Source: Betaproteobacteria bacterium LSUCC0117
GTDB lineage: Bacteria; Pseudomonadota; Gammaproteobacteria; Burkholderiales; Burkholderiaceae_C
Length of the DNA: 64,000 nt
Direction: 5' to 3'
Assembly: GCA_030441535.1 (NCBI GenBank)
Contig: JAUJFZ010000004.1
Location: 62,001-126,000, forward strand
In this document: positions 45,956 through 55,012 of the stretch, one piece after another
Position numbering within the stretch: the first letter of the stretch is position 1
Layout: every line of letters starts with the position of its first letter
The notes under the pieces: model-generated
What the model saw: only the letters and a program-made list of their open reading frames with translations
What the model was told of the DNA's origin: nothing
The model's database searches: none
Translations under genes and position numbers: made by a program

Positions 45956-46650
45956 AGGACGTCGGAAAAAACTTTGGCGGCTTTACAGCACTGAGTGGCG
46001 TTAACCTCTCGATACGCAAAGGCGAGCGGCTGGGCTTGATCGGGCCCAATGGTTCTGGTAAGACAACGCTCATCAACTGCATTTCCGGCGCCCTCCAAAA
46101 TGATCTGGGAACGATCCACTTCAAGGGGGAGTCGATCGGCCGTTTGCCTGCGCACGCCAGAACGCGACGTGGTATCGCGAGGAGCTTCCAAATTCCGCGC
46201 CCGTTCCACAGCATGACGGTACTTGAGAACCTGATGGTGCCTTTGGCCTATGTTGGCGGGGTGAGTGGCGAGAAGGCAAAGGTGCAAGCGCGGCAACTGC
46301 TGGAAGATATTGGGCTTGCCGATAAAGCAGAGGCTGCATCCTCGTCGCTGTCACAGGTGGAGTTGCGGAAAATGGAATTGGCGCGGGCAATGGCGGCTAG
46401 GCCACAGTTGCTGATATCGGACGAGGCGATGGCAGGCCTGTCGGGCAGTGAGGTTGATGATGTGTTGGATATTTTGATCAAGCTCAACAAGCAAGGTATC
46501 ACGATCATCATGATTGAACACATCATGCACGCGGTCATGCGTTTCTCTGAAAGACTCGTTTGTTTGGACGCAGGTCAAATCATCTGTGATGGTGATCCGC
46601 AGTCCGTTGTCGGTAATCCACAAGTACAGAGGGCATATCTTGGCGATTAA
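45934..46650 (+). CDS. LIV-type ABC transporter ATP-binding protein (LivG-like), third transporter
   Basis: This 238-residue ATPase has Walker A GPNGSGKTTLIN, the Q-loop ARSFQIPRPFH, Walker B QLLISDEAMAGLSG and switch IMIEHIMHAV. The signature region reads SSLSQVELRKMELARAM, lacking the usual GG of LSGGQ, as in LivG of the first transporter. It overlaps the LivF-like start by 11 bases. Confidence 0.92.
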   Translation: MENILEVKDVGKNFGGFTALSGVNLSIRKGERLGLIGPNGSGKTTLINCISGALQNDLGTIHFKGESIGRLPAHARTRRGIARSFQIPRPFHSMTVLENLMVPLAYVGGVSGEKAKVQARQLLEDIGLADKAEAASSSLSQVELRKMELARAMAARPQLLISDEAMAGLSGSEVDDVLDILIKLNKQGITIIMIEHIMHAVMRFSERLVCLDAGQIICDGDPQSVVGNPQVQRAYLGD

Positions 46651-47374
46651 ATTAACTATCACCGATATCGCTGCCAGCTATGGGGCCGTGCGCGCCTTAC
46701 ACAGTGTCAGTCTGAATATCGAACAAGGCCAAACCGTGACGCTTTTGGGAACCAACGGTAATGGTAAGAGCACCCTGATGAAGTGTGTCATGGGGATGGT
46801 GCGTCCCACCCAGGGCTCGGCTAGCTTGGAGATAGATGGTCAGCAGTACGATCTAACCAAATTATCAACCCAGGAAATCGTGAACCTTGGCGTCGCCATG
46901 GTTCCCGAAGGGCGGCGTCTGTTCCCGAAACTAACGGTCGAAGAAAACTTACTGCTGGGCGCCTACCGTGAGCAAGCTCGGCCACAGATCTCGGAAAATC
47001 TAGCGTTTGCCTATGAGGCATTTCCCGTTCTGCTGGAGCGGCGCAAACAGTTAGCGGGATCGATGTCGGGCGGACAACAGCAGATGCTGGCGATTGCGCG
47101 TGCCTTGATGTCCTCGCCCAAATTACTGTTGGTTGACGAGCCATCTGTCGGCCTCTCACCGTTATTGGTCTCTCAAACGATCACCAAGTTGAAAGAGCTG
47201 AAGGATCGTTATGGCTTGACTGTCTTGATGGCGGAGCAAAACTTCAATCAAGCCATGCGGATTGCCGATTACGGTTACATCATTGTTCACGGTGAAATCG
47301 TGTTCCACAGTAACGTGGAAGAGTTGAGAGAAAACGAACTCGTCAAGAGTTTCTACCTCGGTGTAAGTCACTAA
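46640..47374 (+). CDS. LIV-type ABC transporter ATP-binding protein (LivF-like), third transporter
   Basis: A 244-residue ATPase whose best start is TTG at 46640, preceded by AGAGGG six bases upstream; no ATG fits the conserved N-terminus (AIKLTITDIAASYGAVRAL). Walker A is GTNGNGKSTLMK, the signature SMSGGQQQMLAIARAL, Walker B KLLLVDEPSVGLSP and the LivF-type VLMAEQNFNQAM. It is followed 15 bases later by the molybdenum hydroxylase genes, linking uptake to oxidation. Confidence 0.92.
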   Translation: MAIKLTITDIAASYGAVRALHSVSLNIEQGQTVTLLGTNGNGKSTLMKCVMGMVRPTQGSASLEIDGQQYDLTKLSTQEIVNLGVAMVPEGRRLFPKLTVEENLLLGAYREQARPQISENLAFAYEAFPVLLERRKQLAGSMSGGQQQMLAIARALMSSPKLLLVDEPSVGLSPLLVSQTITKLKELKDRYGLTVLMAEQNFNQAMRIADYGYIIVHGEIVFHSNVEELRENELVKSFYLGVSH

Positions 47375-47389
47375 ACAGGAGCGCAAAGC

Positions 47390-48250
47390 ATGAAGGCCCC
47401 CGCTTTCGACTACGTTAAACCCAAAGACCTGCCTGAGGCACTGCGGTTGCTACAACAGTACGGCGCCGGCGCACAAGTATTGGCAGGCGGTCAAAGCCTC
47501 ATGGCGATCATGAACCTTGGGCTCGCCATGCCCGAGATTTTGGTCGACATCACGGGTATTGATGGACTCAGAGACATTCAAGAGACCGCGCATGGCATTC
47601 GTGTTGGCGCGCTGGTAACGCATGCGACGTTGGAGTCCAGTGCCCTGATCGCACAAAAGGTGCCTTTGCTGTGGCAGAGCGTCCCGCATGTCGCGCACAT
47701 GGCCATTCGTAACGTGGGTACCATCGGCGGCAGCATGGCGCTGGCTGATCCTGCTGCCGAATACCCAGCGGTGTCCCTCGCTCTGAATGCCACCATTACT
47801 TTAATCGGGCCGGATGGCCAGCGTAATGTGGCGGCGCAGGATTACTTCTTGGGCTTGTATGAGACCGCCCGCAAAGAGGACGAGTTACTGGTCGCTGTGA
47901 CATTCCCGAAAGTGTCGACTGACGAGGTCATGATCTTTGACGAGCTGACTCGGCGCCGAGGTGATTACGCGTTGTGCGGGTTGGCAGCGGCCTTCACCGT
48001 GAAAAGTGGCGTCATTAGCGCCGCGCGTTTGGCGTACCTCTCAATTGGCGACACGCCAGTGCTCGCGGAGGCGGCTGGGCGGTCGCTGGTTGGTAACAAG
48101 CCGGACCAGGCGCTTATCGAGGTAGCGCAAAACGCCCTGGTAAATGACCTGTCGCCCCGAGGGGACCTGCACGGCTCAGTGGAGGGCAAGTTGCATTGGG
48201 CCAAAGTGCTGCTCGCCCGCAGCCTTCGTGAATTGGAGAAAAGTGCATGA
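47390..48250 (+). CDS. Molybdenum hydroxylase FAD-binding subunit (CoxM/CutM type)
   Basis: This 286-residue FAD subunit belongs to the xanthine dehydrogenase/CO dehydrogenase family. It begins AFDYVKPKDLPEALRLLQQY, with FAD motifs LAGGQSLMAIMNL and GTIGGSMALADPAAEYP. It takes electrons from the 2Fe-2S subunit and passes them to an acceptor. The order M-S-L, with four-base overlaps to the next genes, is the usual one for three-gene molybdenum hydroxylases. Confidence 0.94.
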   Translation: MKAPAFDYVKPKDLPEALRLLQQYGAGAQVLAGGQSLMAIMNLGLAMPEILVDITGIDGLRDIQETAHGIRVGALVTHATLESSALIAQKVPLLWQSVPHVAHMAIRNVGTIGGSMALADPAAEYPAVSLALNATITLIGPDGQRNVAAQDYFLGLYETARKEDELLVAVTFPKVSTDEVMIFDELTRRRGDYALCGLAAAFTVKSGVISAARLAYLSIGDTPVLAEAAGRSLVGNKPDQALIEVAQNALVNDLSPRGDLHGSVEGKLHWAKVLLARSLRELEKSA

Positions 48251-48750
48251 CAGAAAAGCGTTGTGATATCAGCCTGCGCATCAACGCCGAGCAGGTAGAG
48301 CGCCCCGTATTGGTGCGACAACATTTGGTTGATTTTTTGCGAGAAGAGCTTGATTTGACGGGCTCGCATTTGGGGTGTGAGCACGGCGTTTGCGGTGCCT
48401 GCCAGGTCATGGTGGATGGCAAGGTGGTGCGGGGCTGCCTCACCTTGGCCGTGCAATGTGACGGCAAACATGTCGAAACGATTGAAGGTCTGAGCGAGTC
48501 AGGTGTGTTGGCTGATCTGCAAGCAGCGTTTCTAAATCACAACGCCTTGCAATGCGGTTTTTGCTCATCGGGCATGTTGCTCACAGCGCTCAATATTGTT
48601 CAAAATCACTCGGATGCCACGCGTGATGAAATTCGCGATCACATCAGCGGCAACTATTGCCGTTGCACCGGGTATCAGGCGATTGTCAGCGCCATCGAAT
48701 CGGTTTTGGTGGCTCGGCGCACAGGAGAGTTAGCGGGGGTGGCACGATGA
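48247..48750 (+). CDS. Molybdenum hydroxylase 2Fe-2S subunit (CoxS type)
   Basis: A 167-residue protein with two 2Fe-2S sites. The plant-ferredoxin-like cluster uses Cys44, Cys49, Cys52 and Cys64 (HLGCEHGVCGACQVMVDG, then GCLTL). The second uses Cys103, Cys106, Cys138 and Cys140 (CGFCSSGM and GNYCRCTGYQ). It overlaps both neighbours by four bases. It relays electrons from the Mo site to FAD. Confidence 0.96.
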   Translation: MTEKRCDISLRINAEQVERPVLVRQHLVDFLREELDLTGSHLGCEHGVCGACQVMVDGKVVRGCLTLAVQCDGKHVETIEGLSESGVLADLQAAFLNHNALQCGFCSSGMLLTALNIVQNHSDATRDEIRDHISGNYCRCTGYQAIVSAIESVLVARRTGELAGVAR

Positions 48751-51140
48751 ATGCACGAATGGAAGTCCCAAGCCAAACCAAAGATGCCGCAACGACCGAG
48801 CGCGGCTACATTGGCCAATCAGCGCCACGCGTTGGCGCCAAGCGCCTGCTCGAGGGACGCGGCGCGTACATCGACGACATGCGCCTGCCGCGATTGGCGC
48901 ATGTGGTCTACGTCCGCAGCCCACACGCGCATGCCTTGATTAAATCGATGGACTTGTCTGCGGTCAAAAAACAGCCGGGTGTTATCGGCGCGTTTACCGG
49001 TAGCGAGATCGCCGCCTATTGCACGCCATGGGTCGGCGTCTTAGGGCACCTCAAAGGTATCAAGTCTGCGCCGCAGCACGCCGTTGCGATCGACCGTGCC
49101 TGCTGGCAAGGCGAGCCGGTCGCAGCCATCGTGGCCCAGACGCGACGCCAGGCCGAGGACGCTTTGCATTTTGTTCAGGTGGACTACGAGGTTTTACCCG
49201 TCATCGTTGAGATGGCGGATGCCCTTAAAGGGGACTACGTGATTCATCCCGAGTTGGGTGACAACATTTGTTTCCAGCGCGAACTGAAGACTGATGATTT
49301 TGACGAAGCCTTCGCGAAAGCGGATGTGGTTGTCGAAAAAACGTTCAAGTTCGCTCGCCACACGGGTGTGACCAACGAGCCCCGGGCGGTTCTGGCTGAC
49401 TACCAGCCGGCAGACCACAGCCTGACGGTTTACCAAGCCACGCAAGCACCCCACATGATGCAAGACATCATGTCGCGCCACCTGGGAATTCCCGAGTCCA
49501 ATGTCCGTATCGTTTGCAAAGATGTCGGCGGCTCGTTTGGTATCAAGGTACACGTGTACCCCGACGAGATGGCGACCGCTGCCTTGTCTGTGATGCTGAA
49601 GCGACCCGTGAAATTCATGGCCGACCGCTTGGAATCATTTTTGTCCGACATTCATGCCCGTGAGCACATTGCCACGGTTCGTATGGCGTGCACCAAAGAG
49701 GGCGATATTCTAGGCTTCGACCTCGACGATCTGACCGGCATTGGGCCCTACTCGGTCTACCCTCGTACCAGTGGTATTGAGGGTAACCAAGTGGTCAACC
49801 TAACCGGTGGTCCCTACAAGCACAAGGCCTACCGCGCCAAGTTGAACGTGGTGTTCACGAATAAAAACGTCACGTGCCAGTACCGCGCCGTGGGGCACCC
49901 CATCGCGGTGGCCCTGACGGAAGGGATCGTCGACGAGGGCGCGCGCGCCCTGGGTATGGACCCTGCCGCGTTCCGCCGTCGCAATCTGATTGCCGATGAC
50001 GCTTATCCCTATACCTTCCCGTCAGGCTTGAAGTTTGAAAAGCTGAGTCATCACCAGTGTTTAGACAAGCTGTTGCAGATGATGGACTACGACGGCTTGC
50101 GCGCCGAGCAAAAGGCGCTGCGTGAAAAAGGCATTTATCGGGGGATCGGCTTGGCCGCCATGATTGAAGTGACGAACCCGTCACCCGCTTTCTACGGCGT
50201 GGGGGGGGCCCGTATCTCTGCCCAAGACGGTGCCACTTTGCGCCTGGACCCGAGTGGCATGCTGAACGTGCTTGTCAGTGTGACAGAGCAAGGGCAGGGC
50301 ACAGAGGCGGTATTCGCGCAGATTGCGGCGTCTATGGTCGGTGTCTCCTTGGATAAGGTGCGTGTCATCACCGGTGATACGGCTGTCACACCTTATGGCG
50401 GCGGGACCTGGGCGTCCCGGGGGGCGGGTATTGGCGGTGAAGCGGTTTTGCAGGCTGGTAAAGCGCTCAAAACCAATATTCTGGCGGTCGCTGGCGCCGT
50501 GCTTTCAGTGGACCCGGCAACCCTCGACGTGGTCGATAACGCCGTGGTGGATCGGCTAACAAGAGTCGAGCAAATGCCACTTGCGGAAGTGGGCCGAGTC
50601 GCTTATTTCCGACCTGACACCTTACCGATGGACTTCCAATCCGAACTCACAGTCACGCGACATTACACGCCGCGTGAATTTGGCTTCACGTTCACCAACG
50701 GCATCCAGGCTTCTTATGTGGAAGTGGATACGGAGACCGGCTTCATCAAGTTGCTAAAACACTGGTGCGTCGAGGATTGTGGCACCGTGCTCAACCCCAT
50801 GCTGGTCGATGAGCAGTTGCGCGGGGGCGTGGTGCAGGGGTTAGGTGGCGCGCTGCTTGAAGAGTGTCTTTACAGCCCTGAGGGCCAGATGCTGAATGGG
50901 TCAATGGCAGATTACTTAGTGCCCATGGCCTACGAAATGCCAGACATTGAAATTGGGCATGTCAGCACACCGACCAAAACATCAGAGCTGGGCGCGAAAG
51001 GCGCTGGTGAGGCTGGAACCGCCGGCGCGCCGGGTGCGGTGATGAACGCGGTGAACGATGCCCTTGAGGGCCTTGGCGAACGCGTGGTCGAGCAACCCAT
51101 GACACCGGAACGAATATTGAAGGCGCTGGGCAAGATTTAA
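48747..51140 (+). CDS. Molybdenum hydroxylase large (molybdopterin) subunit
   Basis: This 797-residue subunit (ATG overlapping the small-subunit stop as ATGA) carries the active site. N-terminal SAPRVGAKRLLEGRGAYIDD, the Mo-cofactor regions EQGQGTEAVFAQIAAS and GGGTWASRGAGIGGEAV, and the catalytic glutamate Glu755 in KGAGEAGTAGAPGAV are all present. The loop that reads AYRCSFR in true CO dehydrogenase is CQYRAVGHPIA (Cys377-Ala387) here. This argues against CO as substrate and for hydroxylation of an aromatic or N-heterocyclic carbon. The enzyme uses water as the oxygen source. Confidence 0.94.
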   Translation: MNARMEVPSQTKDAATTERGYIGQSAPRVGAKRLLEGRGAYIDDMRLPRLAHVVYVRSPHAHALIKSMDLSAVKKQPGVIGAFTGSEIAAYCTPWVGVLGHLKGIKSAPQHAVAIDRACWQGEPVAAIVAQTRRQAEDALHFVQVDYEVLPVIVEMADALKGDYVIHPELGDNICFQRELKTDDFDEAFAKADVVVEKTFKFARHTGVTNEPRAVLADYQPADHSLTVYQATQAPHMMQDIMSRHLGIPESNVRIVCKDVGGSFGIKVHVYPDEMATAALSVMLKRPVKFMADRLESFLSDIHAREHIATVRMACTKEGDILGFDLDDLTGIGPYSVYPRTSGIEGNQVVNLTGGPYKHKAYRAKLNVVFTNKNVTCQYRAVGHPIAVALTEGIVDEGARALGMDPAAFRRRNLIADDAYPYTFPSGLKFEKLSHHQCLDKLLQMMDYDGLRAEQKALREKGIYRGIGLAAMIEVTNPSPAFYGVGGARISAQDGATLRLDPSGMLNVLVSVTEQGQGTEAVFAQIAASMVGVSLDKVRVITGDTAVTPYGGGTWASRGAGIGGEAVLQAGKALKTNILAVAGAVLSVDPATLDVVDNAVVDRLTRVEQMPLAEVGRVAYFRPDTLPMDFQSELTVTRHYTPREFGFTFTNGIQASYVEVDTETGFIKLLKHWCVEDCGTVLNPMLVDEQLRGGVVQGLGGALLEECLYSPEGQMLNGSMADYLVPMAYEMPDIEIGHVSTPTKTSELGAKGAGEAGTAGAPGAVMNAVNDALEGLGERVVEQPMTPERILKALGKI

Positions 51141-51153
51141 AGGAGCACATGCC

Positions 51154-52119
51154 ATGGCTGATCCAAAACGTTCAGGCGCGCTGGCCGCGCATTCAGTGGT
51201 GAAGTTTGTGTTCACCGTTCCCAATCTTGATGAGGCGGCGCATTTTTACACGGCGTTTGGCTTAGACGTGCGCCGCGATGATGGCCGCTTGGATCTCTAC
51301 ACCTTTGGACATGACCACTGCTGGGGCCGCGTCTATGAAAGTGGGAAGCCCAAGCAGTTGGCCTACCTGACGCTCGGCGTGTACCCTGAGGACTATGACG
51401 CCCTCAAGGCAAAAGTGGTCGGCGAGGGCCACACGCCGATTGATCCGCACCCGCTGGGTGACGCGGAGGGCTTTTGGCTTAGGGACCCAGAGGGCGTGCA
51501 GGTGCAGGTGCGGGTCGCCCCTAAAGTCACGCCCAACGCGCGTGCCGAGGGGCATGGTTTCCGTTTTAAAGACAATCCCATCGGTGTGCCGATTGGCCCG
51601 ATGCGGTGCGAGATGCAAACCGTCCGACCGTCTCGCTTGTCTCACATGCTGCTATTTACTTCTGACGTTGATCGCTCGTTAAATTTTTATTGCGGCGTGC
51701 TGGGTCTGCGTCTATCAGACCGCTCGGGTGAGGGCATTGCCTTCACGCACGGTGCACATACCAGCGATCACCACTTGCTGGCATTTGCCAAATCAGATGG
51801 CCCTGGTCTGCACCACACCAGTTGGACGGTGCACCACTTCGATGATGTGGGGCTTGGTATGGAGCAAATGCGCGCCGCAGGCTACACAGAGGGGTGGGGC
51901 GTTGGCCGCCACGTGATAGGCTCCAATTACTTCTACTACGCTCGGGATCCTTGGGGTAGTTTTGCTGAATTTTCGTACGACATCGATTTCATCGACGCCG
52001 CTACAGAGTGGCCTGCTGCTGACTACCCACCTGAGGATTCCTTAAATCTCTGGGGACCTGCGGTGCCTGATTTTTTCATTGCTAACCACGAAACTGCGGC
52101 CCGATCGGCCCAACAATAA
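51154..52119 (+). CDS. Two-domain VOC family protein (type I extradiol dioxygenase-like)
   Basis: A 321-residue protein made of two VOC modules, as in 2,3-dihydroxybiphenyl dioxygenase and related enzymes. Module 1 is around FVFTVPNLDEAAHFYTAFGL. Module 2 carries the likely Fe(II) ligands: His in RLSHMLLFTSDVDRS, His in GPGLHHTSWTV and Glu in SFAEFSYDIDF. The YFYYARDPWGSFAEF stretch near the end is a familiar extradiol signature. It starts 13 bases after the molybdenum hydroxylase, suggesting cleavage of the hydroxylated ring. Confidence 0.9.
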   Translation: MADPKRSGALAAHSVVKFVFTVPNLDEAAHFYTAFGLDVRRDDGRLDLYTFGHDHCWGRVYESGKPKQLAYLTLGVYPEDYDALKAKVVGEGHTPIDPHPLGDAEGFWLRDPEGVQVQVRVAPKVTPNARAEGHGFRFKDNPIGVPIGPMRCEMQTVRPSRLSHMLLFTSDVDRSLNFYCGVLGLRLSDRSGEGIAFTHGAHTSDHHLLAFAKSDGPGLHHTSWTVHHFDDVGLGMEQMRAAGYTEGWGVGRHVIGSNYFYYARDPWGSFAEFSYDIDFIDAATEWPAADYPPEDSLNLWGPAVPDFFIANHETAARSAQQ

Positions 52120-52136
52120 CCTGATAGGAGCTACCC

Positions 52137-52994
52137 ATGCGTTTAATTAATTTCCGTAACGGTAACGGCCATGTGAATATCGGTGCCGTCACGGATGATG
52201 GCGTCATTAATCTGACAGAGGCCGGCTTGCCTGACAGAATTGATGCCTTACTCGCAGGGGGGCATGCGGCTTGGGCGCAAGCCACGGCGGCAGTTAGCAA
52301 CGGCAAGGCGAGCCTCAAGTTGTCATCGCTGACCTTACTGCCGCCGGTCTTGAACCCTTCAAAAGCCATCGCGGTCGGCTTGAATTACGTTGATCACGCC
52401 GCGGAAAGCCCCTACAAAGACGCGCCCAAATACCCTGTCTTGTTTCAGCGTTTTCCCAGCTCATGGGTCGCGCACGATCAACCATTGGTCAAGCCTAAAG
52501 TCTCGGACGATTTCGACTACGAAGGCGAGGTGGCTGTCATCATTGGCAAACCCGGCCGTTACATTTCCAAAGAGGACGCCTTGTCGTACGTAGCCGGTTA
52601 TTCAATCTTCAACGACGGCTCGATTCGTGATTACCAATTCAAGTCGCACCAATGGATGATGGGTAAGAATTTCGACGCGACCGCCAGCTTTGGCCCAGTA
52701 TTCGTGAGTGCCGATGAATTACCTGCTGGCGCCGTAGGCTTGCAACTGCAGACCCGGTTGAATGGCGAGATTTTGCAAGATGCGAACACGCGCGACATGA
52801 TTTTTGATGTCGCAACCGTGGTCAGTGTGTGCTCTGAGGTGTTCGAGCTACAACCTGGCGACATCATCATCTCTGGTACGCCTGCAGGTGTGGGTTTCGC
52901 CCGCAAGCCGCCTATTTTTATGAAGCAGGGCGATGTGGTTGAGGTTGAAGTTGAAGGCCTCGGTGTCTTGCGCAACGCAGTGGTCAACGAGTAA
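52137..52994 (+). CDS. Fumarylacetoacetate hydrolase family protein
   Basis: This 285-residue enzyme has the family core AIAVGLNYVDHAAES, the acidic metal-binding residues in FDYEGEVAVIIGKPGRY, SIFNDGSIRDYQFKS and the C-terminal GDIIISGTPAGVGFARKPP. Members hydrolyse C-C bonds of ring-cleavage products or decarboxylate/hydrate 2-oxo-acids. Directly following an extradiol-type gene, it probably processes the ring-cleavage product. Confidence 0.93.
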   Translation: MRLINFRNGNGHVNIGAVTDDGVINLTEAGLPDRIDALLAGGHAAWAQATAAVSNGKASLKLSSLTLLPPVLNPSKAIAVGLNYVDHAAESPYKDAPKYPVLFQRFPSSWVAHDQPLVKPKVSDDFDYEGEVAVIIGKPGRYISKEDALSYVAGYSIFNDGSIRDYQFKSHQWMMGKNFDATASFGPVFVSADELPAGAVGLQLQTRLNGEILQDANTRDMIFDVATVVSVCSEVFELQPGDIIISGTPAGVGFARKPPIFMKQGDVVEVEVEGLGVLRNAVVNE

Positions 52995-53884
52995 TGTGGC
53001 AAGACACCCCTGGCCTCTTGAGCGCGCGTGCGCCCTATTCGGCGATTGTTGATCGACCCAAACTAACTGCGCCCGCGCGGGTGCTCGTGTGGATCATTGT
53101 CAACGTTGAACACTGGTCCATGTCGCGGCCGATGCCGCGAACGGTTTTATCTCCGCCGATGGGTGCGCCGCTGCAGCCCGACTTACCTAACTGGGCGTGG
53201 CACGAATACGGCATGCGAGTTGGCTTCTGGCGGTTACACCAAGCCTTAACGGCGAGGGGCCTAGGCGTGACGTTGGCGATCAACGGCGTCGTCTGTGAGA
53301 CCTACCCGCGTGTTGCGGAGGCAGGACTGGCGGCGGACTGGGAGTTCATGGGCCACGGTTGGGTGCAAGGCCCTATGCACAAAGTCGACAACCAAGCCGA
53401 GGCCATTGCGCAAACCCTTGACACCATTGAGTCCTTTGCTGGCTACCGGCCTCGTGGCTGGGAGAGCCCAGGGCTGACAGAGACTGAAACTACACTCGAC
53501 TTGCTCAGTGCCGCTGGCGTGCAGTACATCGCCGATTGGGTACTCGACGATCAACCGACGTGGTTGACGGCAGCACCCAAGCCGGTGTTGTCCATTCCTT
53601 ACAGTGTCGAGTTAAATGATATTCCGGTGCACGCGCTCGCTTTACATTCCAGCGATGAGTTACTCAAACGCGGCATGGTCCAACTGGATCGATTGTGTCT
53701 GGACGGTGCTGACAACCCGCGCGTCATGGCGCTGAGCGTACACCCCTACATTACCGGCGTTCCTCACCGGATCGCCGCCTTTGAACAACTGCTGGACTAC
53801 ATCATGGCGAAGCCTGACGTCGCCGTAATGAAGGCGGGTGCCATCGCCGACTGGTACACAGCGCAGGTGCCTGCGCCGCGTTGA
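52994..53884 (+). CDS. Polysaccharide deacetylase family hydrolase (PuuE allantoinase-like)
   Basis: A 296-residue NodB-fold protein whose layout resembles the PuuE-type cyclic-amide hydrolases and not chitin deacetylases. It has HEYGMRVGFWRLHQAL, ADWEFMGHGWVQGPM, YRPRGWESPGLTETETTLDL and a late histidine (ALSVHPYITGVPHR). PuuE-type enzymes open hydantoin-like rings such as allantoin. It shares one base with the FAH gene and ends the operon, so it is likely a catabolic hydrolase for an amide or lactam intermediate. It is cytoplasmic, with no signal peptide. Confidence 0.87.
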   Translation: MWQDTPGLLSARAPYSAIVDRPKLTAPARVLVWIIVNVEHWSMSRPMPRTVLSPPMGAPLQPDLPNWAWHEYGMRVGFWRLHQALTARGLGVTLAINGVVCETYPRVAEAGLAADWEFMGHGWVQGPMHKVDNQAEAIAQTLDTIESFAGYRPRGWESPGLTETETTLDLLSAAGVQYIADWVLDDQPTWLTAAPKPVLSIPYSVELNDIPVHALALHSSDELLKRGMVQLDRLCLDGADNPRVMALSVHPYITGVPHRIAAFEQLLDYIMAKPDVAVMKAGAIADWYTAQVPAPR

Positions 53885-53904
53885 TCGCTGCGCGCGGCAG
53901 TTCC

Positions 53905-54999
53905 TTAAGCGCCGATCGCAGCGTTGACTTTGGGCATCACCTGCTCCGCCATCAGTTGCATAGAGCGCTTGGCCAGTGCAGGATCTTTCCAGTCATGGCC
54001 TGCGTAGAGCAAGGTGCCAAAGTCGCCAATCTCCTCGCGCAAAGCCAGGATTTGATCCACTACGCTGTTCACTGAGCCCGCGATCACGAGCTTCGGTGCG
54101 ACCGTGTCTGCGTTGATGCTGTCGTCGGGCTCACTCTGATCGGCTTTGAAAAGATTTGAGCGGCCGCCGTAGCCCACTAACTTCCGAATCAGCTGTTTGA
54201 AGTAAAAGTGGTAAGGACCTTCCGATGTGTGCGCATAGCGCTTCGCCAAGGCGTCATCATCTTCGGTCACAAAGATGCTCTTTGCCACGCGCCAGTTGGC
54301 CGATGACGCGGATCGGCCCGCTGTCTCACAGCCTTGCGTATAACTTCCCCAATGCGTTTTCACCCATTTCGGTAACAGGAAGTTCGCAGAAATGGGGTCC
54401 CAGCCACGCTCAGCCGCCGCGGTTACGCCTTTTGAGAACGGTGCCACAGCCGTCACCACAATCGGGGGCGTAGGGCGCTGGAACGGTTTTAGGATAGCGC
54501 CCTGACCGATTTCGAGGATCATGCTGCGGGCGGTGCTGACATTAAAGTATTTGCCCGTCAGGTTGTAAGGCGGCTCGCCATTCCAGATATCAAGCACCAT
54601 ATTGATGCCCTCGACAAATATTTCAAGGCGATCACGGTCAAAGTTACCAAATACCTCCGCATCTGACATCAAACCACCGGGGCTGATGCCCATGATGAAG
54701 CGTCCCTGCAGCAGATGATCAAGCATGGCCACCTGCGCTGCAATGGCGGCTGGGTGGCTGTTGGGGACGTTGATCGTGCCAGTGCCCAGTTTGATGTTTT
54801 TTGTCGCGCTCGCTACGCTGGCTAAAAACATCATGCAAGAGGTCACGTTCTCGGCAAGGTCAGTCACGTGCTCGCCAACAAAGGCCTCATCAAACCCAAG
54901 CTGGTCAGCCAGGATAATCGCCTCTTGATCTTCCTTGAGCGTCTCGTGGGGGATACGGCTTGGCGGATGCAGTGGCATCATGAAAGTGCCGATTTTCAT
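53905..54999 (-). CDS. LLM class flavin-dependent monooxygenase
   Basis: This 364-residue luciferase-like TIM barrel begins MKIGTFMMPLHPPSRIPHET and contains GFDEAFVGEHV and LGTGTINVPNSHPAAIAAQV, typical of the two-component FMN-dependent group. A flavin reductase encoded 1.8 kb away could supply reduced flavin. Relatives cleave rings or oxygenate heterocycles (RutA, pyridine monooxygenase), aldehydes or terpenes. AAGGACC precedes the ATG. It lies downstream of the alpha/beta hydrolase on the minus strand. Confidence 0.92.
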   Translation of the reverse strand: MKIGTFMMPLHPPSRIPHETLKEDQEAIILADQLGFDEAFVGEHVTDLAENVTSCMMFLASVASATKNIKLGTGTINVPNSHPAAIAAQVAMLDHLLQGRFIMGISPGGLMSDAEVFGNFDRDRLEIFVEGINMVLDIWNGEPPYNLTGKYFNVSTARSMILEIGQGAILKPFQRPTPPIVVTAVAPFSKGVTAAAERGWDPISANFLLPKWVKTHWGSYTQGCETAGRSASSANWRVAKSIFVTEDDDALAKRYAHTSEGPYHFYFKQLIRKLVGYGGRSNLFKADQSEPDDSINADTVAPKLVIAGSVNSVVDQILALREEIGDFGTLLYAGHDWKDPALAKRSMQLMAEQVMPKVNAAIGA

Positions 55000-55012
55000 G
55001 GGTATTTGGTCC

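Noticed and set aside
47390..51140. Carbon monoxide dehydrogenase (coxMSL)
   Set aside because: The large subunit lacks the AYRCSFR active-site loop of form I CoxL, so subunit architecture alone does not support CO oxidation.
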